From Chloropicon primus (lineage: Eukaryota > Chlorophyta > Chloropicophyceae > Chloropicales > Chloropicaceae): a stretch of 64,000 nt of DNA. The stretch covers positions 1-64,000 of the forward strand of contig CP060763.1 of assembly GCA_023205875.1 (NCBI GenBank), in the 5' to 3' direction. Below, piece by piece: positions 41,055 to 48,953 of this stretch; the stretch's first letter is position 1; the number at the start of each line of letters is the position of its first letter. A model generated the notes under the pieces. The model saw only the letters and a list, made by a program, of their open reading frames with translations. It ran no database searches and had not been told where the DNA came from. The translations under genes were made by a program, and so were the position numbers.

Positions 41055-41392
41055 GTGCTGTGGTTCCGTGGCTAACGGATGAGGCCCGAGAAAAATTAAC
41101 AGTCCTTGAAGGTCCTCCACTCCCAACGTCGATCGTCGTTTCCATTGACCAAAGCACTCATCTTTTTCGAACCCAGGACAGGAGGAGGTCCCCTCCCTAT
41201 CCTCGTCTCTCTCCTTGCCCAACTCCCGTCCCTGTCTCTCCTCCCGAGGCCTCTCCTCTCCTCTCCTCTCCTCTGCCCGGGCGTTAACTCTCGGATTGCC
41301 AAGATTTTTCGAGGAGAATTCCCGAGTGCTGTGGTTAATTCCGTGGCTAACGGATGAGGCCCGAGAGAATTAACGCCCGGGCAGAGGAGAGG
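41055..41392. repeat. Inverted and direct repeats between the IQ and curlin-like genes
   Basis: A 46-49 bp block (gtgctgtggtt, optional aatt, ccgtggctaacggatgaggc, then cccgagaxaattaac) occurs at 41055-41100 and 41326-41374. An inverted repeat has arms 41265-41294 and 41361-41392, about 30 bp and matching except for a 2-base gap, with a 66-bp loop. The second block is also bounded by TTAATTC (41336) and GAATTAA. The structure resembles a small foldback or MITE-type insertion. Confidence 0.8.
41171..41280. repeat. Pyrimidine-rich repeat, copy A (partner at 43591-43690)
   Basis: The order aggacaggagg, ccctcc, cctcgtct, tggccaac/tgcccaac, cccgtccc, gtctctcc, cccgaggcc, tctcctctcc is shared with 43591-43690 in the same orientation, with several differences and short gaps. 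The two copies bracket the curlin-like gene. Confidence 0.65.
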
Positions 41393-41666
41393 GGAGGAGG
41401 GGAGGAGGGCGACCACCAGAGGGAGAGGGAGGGGACGAGGGGACGAGAACGCGTCCACGACAACGCAACGAAACGACACGACGCGCAGGAAGGGAACCCC
41501 TCCGTCGAAAGCGCTTTTTCTCTTCGTGAAGGGAAACGGAACGGAACGGAGAGGAGGGAGCGAGGGAAGGGCGGCGAGGACGAAGAGAAGAAGCGACGCG
41601 AGCAGAAGGCGCTCGGTGGTTGACCGCTGCGGAGCCGAACAACAACAACAACTGAAAAAATAAAAA

Positions 41667-43409
41667 ATGAAAAAGAACGTCGAGTGGTTGTGCGTTTGGC
41701 TGGCCGTAGTGGTGGTGGTGGTGGCCGCCACGCCTGTGTACGGCCAGAGGTGGGGGAGGCCCCACAGCTACGGAAGGTCCAAGGCGAGCACCGTTGGGAG
41801 CAGCGGTATTGGCATCGTGAGCGAAACAAGCAAGGCGGAAGTCGACGGCAGCGGCACCTTCATGGCCTCCGCTGAGGCCGACGCCGGAGACACCAAAGCA
41901 AAGGTCATGGCGATGACCACCGATGGCGCTGCTCAAGGCAGCAGCACCGCCTCCATGAGTGGTGCGGGTGAGATGGTCATGACCGAGGTTTCTGGTGACG
42001 GAATGTTGACGGGCGAAGCAAAAGGTTCGTCGTCCACCGCAAGTGCTACGGCTGACGGCGGGGACGACAATGACCTCCGCGCTTCGGCTGTCGGCTCGGG
42101 GAACACCGTTTCTGCTTTTTCTGATGGTGCTGACATGAATCGTGTTGAAGCCGTGGCTCATGGTGATGACAATAAAGTGGAGGCTAGTGCTTCCCTTGGT
42201 GCTACCATGAATCGTGTTTACGCAGTGGCTCGTGGCGAGGGCAACACAGTGTTTGCCCAAGCTTCTAAGACTGCTACCATGAATGATGTTGATGCCGTGG
42301 CTCGTGGTGATGGCAATACAGTGATTGCACTTGCTTTCTTTGGTGTTGACATGAATGACGTTGATGCTGTGGCTCGTGGTGAGGGCAACAGCGTGAGGGT
42401 TACTGCTGAGTTTGAAGCTAACATGAATCACATTGATGCCGCGGCTCGTGGTGACGGCAATACAGTGACTGCTACTGCTGCTGGCGAAGCTGACATGAAT
42501 CACATTGATGCCGTGGCTCGTGGTGATGGCAATACAGTGACTGCTACTGCTGCTGGCGAAGCTAACATGAATCACATTGATGCCGTGGCTCGCGGTGATG
42601 GCAATACAGTGACTGCTACTGCTGAAGCTGTAGCTGACATGAATCACATTGGTGCCGTGGCTCGTGGTGATGAAAACACAGTGGCGGCTGAAGCTTATTT
42701 GAATGCTAACATGAATGATGTTGGTGCCGTGGCTCGCGGTGATGACAACAACCTAGTAAGGGCTGACGCTTCTCAGAATGCTACCATGAATGATGTTGAT
42801 GCCGTGGCTGACGGTAATGGCAACACAGTGACTGCTGCAGCTTTTTTGGATGCTACCATGAATGATGTTGATGCCGTGGCTCGCGGTGATAACAACAAAG
42901 TGAGGGCTTCAGCTTATTCTAATGCTGACATGAATGAATTTGGTGCCGTGGCTCGTGGTGAGGGCAACACGGTGAAGGCTTCATCTTATGAGAATGTTGT
43001 CGACAATCGTGTTGAGGCACAGGCCGAGGGAAACCGCAACGACGTGACCGCCGAGACCGAGGAATCTGATCGCAACAGGCTCAGCGCCATGGCACGCGGA
43101 AACCGCAACGACGTGACCGTCAAGGCCAAGAAATCTGATCGCAACAGGCTCCGCGCCATGGCTCGCGGAAACCGCAACAACGCGACCGTCGAGACCGAGG
43201 AATCTGATCGCAACAGGATCAGCGCCATGGCTCGCGGAAACCGCAACGACGTGACCGTCAAGGCCAAGAAATCTGATCGCAACAGGCTCCGCGCCATGGC
43301 TCGCGGAAACCGCAACGTTGTGACCGTCAAGGCCAAGAAAGCGGAAGGCGTGGTCAGGCCGGTCCTTGTTCGTGGTAATGGCAGGTCGAAGACAGTTGAC
43401 GTGCCTTAA
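41667..43409 (+). CDS. Secreted curlin-like / beta-solenoid tandem-repeat protein, 580 aa
   Basis: A signal peptide (WLCVWLAVVVVVVAATPVYG, cut before Q) is followed by a Gly/Ser/Ala-rich ~120-residue region. Then come 12 tandem 24-residue units beginning at MN codons 42135, 42207, 42279, 42351, 42423, 42495, 42567, 42639, 42711, 42786, 42858 and 42930, and about five 23-residue units spaced exactly 69 bp (43068, 43137, 43206, 43275). The consensus N-x-V-x-A-x-A-x-G-x-x-N-x-V-x-A-x-A alternates inward-facing residues with Gly/Asn turns, as in bacterial curlin repeats and beta-solenoids. Seven units contain RGD and three RGE. The 24-residue part uses A/T-ending codons, unlike neighbouring genes; the 23-residue part is GC-rich. 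Family unknown; likely role surface fibre, matrix or adhesin (inference). Confidence 0.85.
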   Translation: MKKNVEWLCVWLAVVVVVVAATPVYGQRWGRPHSYGRSKASTVGSSGIGIVSETSKAEVDGSGTFMASAEADAGDTKAKVMAMTTDGAAQGSSTASMSGAGEMVMTEVSGDGMLTGEAKGSSSTASATADGGDDNDLRASAVGSGNTVSAFSDGADMNRVEAVAHGDDNKVEASASLGATMNRVYAVARGEGNTVFAQASKTATMNDVDAVARGDGNTVIALAFFGVDMNDVDAVARGEGNSVRVTAEFEANMNHIDAAARGDGNTVTATAAGEADMNHIDAVARGDGNTVTATAAGEANMNHIDAVARGDGNTVTATAEAVADMNHIGAVARGDENTVAAEAYLNANMNDVGAVARGDDNNLVRADASQNATMNDVDAVADGNGNTVTAAAFLDATMNDVDAVARGDNNKVRASAYSNADMNEFGAVARGEGNTVKASSYENVVDNRVEAQAEGNRNDVTAETEESDRNRLSAMARGNRNDVTVKAKKSDRNRLRAMARGNRNNATVETEESDRNRISAMARGNRNDVTVKAKKSDRNRLRAMARGNRNVVTVKAKKAEGVVRPVLVRGNGRSKTVDVP

Positions 43410-43590
43410 TTCAAAGAAACCGTGGATCAAGTGTTTGGGGCTTTAGCAACGACCACTGGTCCTGCTTCGAGCCTCCCAAGATTCCTCCTTTGTTCCTTTT
43501 CAAGATCTAAAAGTACACAAAAAACGTTGTCCTTTTTATGCTTTCAGCTCCTGCCGGATCTTTCGAAACCGGGGTAGGAATCTCCTCAAC

Positions 43591-43690
43591 AGGACAGGAC
43601 AGGAGGTTCCCTCCACCTCCTTGTCCCTCGTCTTGGCCAACCCCCGTCCCCGTCTCTCCCGAGGCCTTCTTCAAGCCTCTCCTCTCCCCC
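43591..43690. repeat. Pyrimidine-rich repeat, copy A' (partner at 41171-41280)
   Basis: Same orientation and order of blocks as 41171-41280. It directly precedes the copied IQ-gene tail at 43727. Confidence 0.65.
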
Positions 43691-43726
43691 TCGAGAGACC
43701 GCCCCAAGAGACAACAGGACCTTCAT

Positions 43727-43953
43727 CTTCTGCTCCTCGGTCTTGCAGCATTCTGACCTCGTTGTGGTCTCCAAAGGCCTCGTCAGCGCAATGAAGCCCT
43801 CGTTCGCGTGCCTCCTCCTGTTGCAGTTGAGCTCCAAGGACAGGGCGACCTCGGAGCAATTCCTCGAGTCCTTGGTCGAGGTCGCCCCCGAGTTTGCAAA
43901 ACAAGTCAGCGAGAACATCGCGAGTGCGAGGTGAGCCTCCCGAGGCCCTCAAA
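43727..43953 (+). pseudogene. Copied 3' end of the IQ-protein gene
   Basis: 227 bp matching 40624-40850 with three differences seen by eye (98.7% identity). It includes the last 63 codons, the stop and about 19 bp of 3' flank. One change is Ser to Ala and two are silent. It lacks the rest of the gene and a promoter of its own, so it is a gene fragment. It ends 34 bp before the stop of the convergent lipase gene. The high identity implies either a recent copy or gene conversion. Confidence 0.92.
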
Positions 43954-43986
43954 GACGTTTTTGTAATAATGGTACAAAGATTTTTC

Positions 43987-46533
43987 TTATTCTTGCTGTT
44001 CTTTAGAAGAGTAGGCGTCGTTGAGCGCGTCTTGCCCGGCGTCAGCAAGCTTCTCCAGAGATCTTTGCTTCTGCGCGATGTCCCTCAGAGCGTTCTGGAG
44101 ATTCTCATCCGCGTGGGTCCAGTGTTGTATCGCCTTTGTCTTCATCCTCGCCCTCTTCCAGGCCCTCTTTGCATTCAACCTTTCCTTGACACATTTCTTA
44201 ACCGTCTTGAGATCCTTCTGGCGGAGCACGTGCACCTCGTCCCTCTGGCCCGCCGTCTCCATGCTGGAGAACCACCTTCCAATGGCCATGGAGGCGTCCT
44301 CCAGCCTGCCCACCATCTCAATGCTGACTGGAGGTATGTTGAGCCTGGACAGGATCGTCGAAAGTCTGCTCCTCCGTCTCACCTTGGCCCAGCGCACGCT
44401 CGCGTTCGCTCGCCTCACCTTGATGGCTTCCTGCAGGGTGGATAGCGAGTGCAGGTAGGACCTGGGCATGTGGTGGATGAGCATCCCAACCGAGAAGAGG
44501 AGCCACCCAAAGTACTCCGGCTTACTGATCTCCAAATCGTAGTACTTCAAGGGATTGCTCGAGTACGAGCGCTTGGCGTTGGTGCCGAATTCGATCTGGT
44601 ACACGACCGATGGCGGGTAAAGCTTGTCGTGGTGCGCGGCCATGAGGAATTTTCGTGCAGCCTTCCTCACCGCCTTGTCCCTCCTGTCTCTGCTCGTTGC
44701 CTCCACGACCACGCTCGAGAAACTGGTCATCAGCCGATCCCTCCTGGAGAGGGCCTTGCCCAACCCGAGAGGGGAGGCCTCCTCGCTGTCACTGTCGAAA
44801 GTGACACTGTCGTGCACCCTTGAGGAGGGGCTCCTTGGAGCGTCAGAAATTTTAGTGAAGAGAGATGGCAGCCTCCTCAAGCTGCCGGTCTCGTCCATTG
44901 AAATGTCCCTCATCGACCTCACCGGTTCATCTCCTCCTCGCAAGAGGGTGATGTTCTTCTTCAGGTGCTCGGGGCACTCGGGCAAGAAGCCTTTGGCCCT
45001 GAACACCCTTTTCAGGAAAAGCTGGAGCTTGGCAGCATAGCCAAAGCCCCCAATGAAGAGCGAAACCGCCAGGATGACAATGCAGTTGACGACCCACTGC
45101 AAAAAGCTCTGCCTGCTCCTCCAGGAGTAGACCACGGCACTGAAGAAACCATCCTTCTTGGAGTTGAAGAACTCCCACAAGGTGTCTGCCATGGCAGTCA
45201 GATCGAGGATCGACCCGTGGCTCAACCTGGGGACGTTGTCATCACCCGCGGAGAAGGCCTGCATGAAACTCAGTGGAGGGGAGAATTCATCGGACTTCAA
45301 TTTGCTCTTCCTCGTCAGCTCGTCAAAGTAGGTGGGAACCTTGCGAGCCAAGTTGAGGGACAGCACACCAGGGCACCCAAAGCACCAGCACTCGATCGGC
45401 AGGTCCGGGTGCTTCTCCTTGAGAAGAATGGCGAAAAGTGAGGCGACGCCCGCTCCGAGAGAGTGACCCACGATCCAGATCCTGTGAGAGGGGTACACGG
45501 CATTTGCGGCCAGGATGACGTCCTCGAGGACCGACATCGCCATCCTAGCCCCCTTTGCCATGGCAATGTGCGCGAAGCCCTGCTCCCCCCCGATCCAGAA
45601 CGGCTCGGGGTGGCAGTTCACGTCCGTAATGGCCTCGCTGAGGGAGAAGGTGCCCCTGAAGGCCACCACAAGCGAGTTGTTCTCGTGATCGATCACCAGG
45701 AAGTGGTTGGGAAGCTTGCCGAAGGTGAGATCAGATGAGGTGAAGTTGGAGTACAGGATGTCCTCGGGGTTGACCCCTTCCACGATCGACATGATCGTCG
45801 CCTGCCCCCTCAGGTCCGCCTGCAGACGGGCATCGATCCTGTCTTCCCTCTCCCCTTGGTCCATCTCAGGGTCTCCGCCCTCCTCGCTGGCCTCCCTCAG
45901 GGTCAGCGACAGCGAGGCTCCGCCCGTTGACGCCCGAGAGAGGCTGCCATCCCTGGAGGACTCGCGGGAGGACAGCAGGTCCGAGGATGCCGAAGCGGGG
46001 GCATCTTCTGGCGTTACGGGCGTTCGCGCCGACCTCGGGGTTGGGATTCCCTTCCAGTCCGGCTGGGCCGTTGGCATGAAGTTCAAGTTGAAGATGGACG
46101 CCATGTGGTTCAGCATGCTCCAGCCGTACGCCGCCGCGCTGAACTTCATCGCTCTGCTCGCGCAGTCCACGATCCACTCCTCGTCCGCGGCATTCGGTAT
46201 CCTCTGCAGCGTCCTGCTCCCGTGGACCTGCTCCGAGGAGCCGTAGGCCGCCATCATCAGGATCCCGAACACGTCCTGGCTCACGCTCCTTCCATTGATA
46301 GCAAAGTGGTCGGTGAAGAGACCGAAGAAGTCCTTCATGGCAGCCCACTGCTCGGCATCCCTGAACAAGTCGAGAACGCTCCTGGCGTAGTCGTACACGT
46401 AAACCCGGTACAACCCGAGGAAGAAGGCCACAACCGGAAGCCTCTTTCTCATCCCCACATGCTTCTCGGGCGGCGCCTTGCCCTCCCCTTGGTCCTCCTC
46501 CACCTCAAGCCTCTCGGGCCTCCTCCTCCTCAT
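43987..46533 (-). CDS. Class-3 lipase (sn1-diacylglycerol-lipase-like)
   Basis: 848 residues from the first in-frame ATG (46533); the longer frame begins with GTG. The alpha/beta-hydrolase core has the class-3 lipase elbow VGHSLGAGVAS with nucleophile Ser358, preceded by NNSLVVAFRGTFSLSEAITD (oxyanion side), and followed by CFGCPGVLSLNLA and the Asp-bearing FSAGDDNVPRLSH. A hydrophobic span lies near residue 490 (VVNCIVILAVSLFIGGFGYA), and long basic regions follow. The C-terminus has a helical charged tail. Size and layout resemble DAG lipases that release 2-acylglycerol from DAG. It is convergent with the copied IQ-gene tail. A (GGCGT)n run lies just before the ATG. Confidence 0.9.
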   Translation of the reverse strand: MRRRRPERLEVEEDQGEGKAPPEKHVGMRKRLPVVAFFLGLYRVYVYDYARSVLDLFRDAEQWAAMKDFFGLFTDHFAINGRSVSQDVFGILMMAAYGSSEQVHGSRTLQRIPNAADEEWIVDCASRAMKFSAAAYGWSMLNHMASIFNLNFMPTAQPDWKGIPTPRSARTPVTPEDAPASASSDLLSSRESSRDGSLSRASTGGASLSLTLREASEEGGDPEMDQGEREDRIDARLQADLRGQATIMSIVEGVNPEDILYSNFTSSDLTFGKLPNHFLVIDHENNSLVVAFRGTFSLSEAITDVNCHPEPFWIGGEQGFAHIAMAKGARMAMSVLEDVILAANAVYPSHRIWIVGHSLGAGVASLFAILLKEKHPDLPIECWCFGCPGVLSLNLARKVPTYFDELTRKSKLKSDEFSPPLSFMQAFSAGDDNVPRLSHGSILDLTAMADTLWEFFNSKKDGFFSAVVYSWRSRQSFLQWVVNCIVILAVSLFIGGFGYAAKLQLFLKRVFRAKGFLPECPEHLKKNITLLRGGDEPVRSMRDISMDETGSLRRLPSLFTKISDAPRSPSSRVHDSVTFDSDSEEASPLGLGKALSRRDRLMTSFSSVVVEATSRDRRDKAVRKAARKFLMAAHHDKLYPPSVVYQIEFGTNAKRSYSSNPLKYYDLEISKPEYFGWLLFSVGMLIHHMPRSYLHSLSTLQEAIKVRRANASVRWAKVRRRSRLSTILSRLNIPPVSIEMVGRLEDASMAIGRWFSSMETAGQRDEVHVLRQKDLKTVKKCVKERLNAKRAWKRARMKTKAIQHWTHADENLQNALRDIAQKQRSLEKLADAGQDALNDAYSSKEQQE

Positions 46534-46576
46534 CACGCCACGCCACGCCACGCCGCGACCGCCAAAAGGGTCAAGT

Positions 46577-46795
46577 TCGGTACCAATCGAAAGCCCGTGA
46601 GATTCCCTTGCCTTTGTTCAACACCTCCTCCCCTTCTCCGTCACCGACCTCGCACAAAGTCCTCGACAAGCACCACCCCTCCACCTTGTGGGGCGCTCTC
46701 CTGCCGTCCGTCTTCCTCCAATGGAGCCCAAGGTCCACTCCTTTCGTCAAAACCTTCAACCGAGGTATCAATCGAAAGCCCGTGAGACGTAGCGT
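46577..46795. repeat. 185-bp-spaced duplication upstream of the lipase
   Basis: The block aatcgaaagcccgtgaga, preceded by ggta(c)c or ggtat, occurs at 46585 and 46770 (spacing 185 bp), with related but diverged sequence before it (gtcaag/gtcaaa). No gene is seen in 46534-46900. Confidence 0.75.
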
Positions 46796-46904
46796 CGCTT
46801 TCTGCCCCTCCCTCCCCCCTTTCTCGTCGCCCTCACCCGATGCAGAGCCGTCCCTCCTTCCCCCTCGCGCCCGCCCCAAGCGTTACGATGAAAACGATGA
46901 CATC

Positions 46905-48035
46905 AGGTCATCCTCCTCCAGTGATGATGCTGGTCTCTCTTGATGGACACACTGGACAACAATGAAGGACAAAGGAGTCCTCCCGATGGTTGGTTCATTC
47001 CTTCCTGCTCCTCCAGTGATGATGCTGGTCTCTCTTGATGGACACACTGGACAACAATGAAGGACAAAGGAGTCCTCCCGATGGTTGGTTCATTCCTTCC
47101 TGCTCCTCCAGTGATGATGCTGGTCTCTCTTGATGGACACACTGGACAACAATGAAGGACAGTCATCCCGATGGTTGGTTCATTCCTTCCTGCTCCTCCA
47201 GTGATGATGCTGGTCTCTCTTGATGGACACACTGGACAACAATGAAGGACAAAGGAGTCCTCCCGATGGTTGGTTCATTCCTTCCTGCTCCTCCAGTGAT
47301 GATGCTGGTCTCTCTTGATGGACACACTGGACAACAATGAAGGACAAAGGAGTCCTCCCGATGGTTGGTTCATTCCTTCCTGCTCCTCCAGTGATGATGC
47401 TGGTCTCTCTTGATGGACACACTGGACAACAGTGAGTCCTCCCGATGGTTGGTTCATTCCTTCCTGCTCCTCCAGTGATGATGCTGGTCTCTCTTGATGG
47501 ACACACTGGACAACAATGAAGGACAAAGGAGTCCTCCCGATGGTTGGTTCATTCCTTCCTGCTCCTCCAGTGATGATGCTGGTCTCTCTTGATGGACACA
47601 CTGGACAACAATGAAGGACAAGGTTGGTGCTCCTCCAGTGATGATGCTGGTCTCTCTTGATGGACACACTGGACAACAATGAAGGACAACGAGGAGTATG
47701 AAGGAGGGAGGAGGGTGTCTGGATGATGCTGGTCTCTCTTGATGGACACACTGGACAACAATGAAGGACAAAGGAGTCCTCCCGATGGTTGGTTCATTCC
47801 TTCCTGCTCCTCCAGTGATGATGGTCTCTTGATGGACACACTGGACAACAATGAAGGACAAAGGAGTCATCCCGATGGTTGGTTCATTCCTTCCTGCTCC
47901 TCCAGTGATGATGCTGGTCTCTCTTGATGGACACACTGGACAACAATGAAGGAATCGAGGGAGTATCCACGAACCTTGGATTCGTTCGGGATGGATGATG
48001 CTGGTCTCTCTTGATGGACACACTGGACAACAATC
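46905..48035. repeat. 95-bp minisatellite, about 13 copies
   Basis: Units starting gatgatgctggtctctctt lie at about 46922, 47017, 47112, 47202, 47297, 47392, 47476, 47571, 47639, 47722, 47815, 47907 and 47995. The common spacing is 95 bp, with deletions giving 90, 84, 68, 83, 93 and 88. The second half of the unit (gtcctcccgatggttggttc) is often lost. The first half (ctggtctctc, ttgatggacacactggacaa) is kept in every copy, with one internal deletion at 47815. Open frames on the minus strand arise only from the repeat. Confidence 0.95.
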
Positions 48036-48069
48036 CCCGCCCTCCATCCGATGGACAGACCTCTCCCTC

Positions 48070-48485
48070 AGGACAGGAGGACGACAAGGTACAATCACCA
48101 CCGCCAGGAGGAGGACAACACAAGGTACAACCATCACCACCATCACCATTACCATCATCACCACCACCATCGCCATTACCATTACCATCATCATGACCTG
48201 TTGCATCATCAAAACCTAACCTTTGCTTTGCTTTGGATACTTTTGGGACCCAGAGTAAGAAGAGCAGGAGAGGTTTTGTAGAAGGACACGAGCACAATAC
48301 CAGGAGGGAGGAGGACAACACAAGGTACAACCATCACCATCACCATCACCATCACCATCACCATCACCCTTACTTACCATTGCCTTTTGCCTTTGACTTA
48401 TCAATATACAATAGAGCAAGAAGGTCTTGTTGGAGGATCACCTAGGAAGAGGAGGAGGAGGAGGGAGGACACAATAAGGTACAGG
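48070..48485. repeat. Degenerate repeats and (CAT/CAC)n microsatellites
   Basis: The phrase ggaggacaacacaaggtaca is at about 48110 and 48310 (spacing 200 bp), with weaker relatives near 48077 and 48464. Each of the two main copies runs into a (CAC/CAT/TAC) trinucleotide tract (48127-48195 and 48329-48368). From 48490 to 48953 there is no gene; a (GATA)-like run lies just before the formin ATG. Confidence 0.8.
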
Positions 48486-48953
48486 ACGACCACCATCTCT
48501 GTTCTCAATCCAAGGGACAGCCCTTCGCCTTGTGCCAATGACTCCACTTGCACACAACAGAGCAAGCAAGTTCGATTGCATTGTTCCAATACCTTTGCCA
48601 TCAATGCAGAGGACACCACCACCCGTGAGGAGGAGGAGGAGGAGGAGAAGGGCACAAGGCACTCGGTCACTGCCACCATCCTCGACAACTGATGTATCAC
48701 AACCACTAACCATTGACGATTGCCTTTGCCGTGACTGACTTTGAGAAAGTTTGCTGCTGGTGTTGGACAACAGGAGTCGAGTCGAGTCATGAAGTGAAGC
48801 GAAGGAGAAGAGAGGAGAGACCACTCGAAGTATGCGATGCTGAGGACGTGAAGGGAGGAGCAACCGCACCACCTGCATCCGTTGTTCTTGTTGTTTCGTT
48901 GGGTTTTCGCGTTGAATTGTAGATAGATAGTTTGATAGACAGAGAGATAGTAG

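Noticed and set aside
41370-42647. 425-residue minus-strand frame opposite the curlin-like gene
   Set aside because: It mirrors the repeats of the plus-strand gene, starts without support and lacks a signal or domain; the plus strand has the signal peptide and regular repeats.
46903-48212. Minus-strand frames up to 252 aa with a repeated HQERPASSLEEQEG segment
   Set aside because: Produced by the 95-bp minisatellite. The period is not a multiple of three, so the same text cycles through all three frames.
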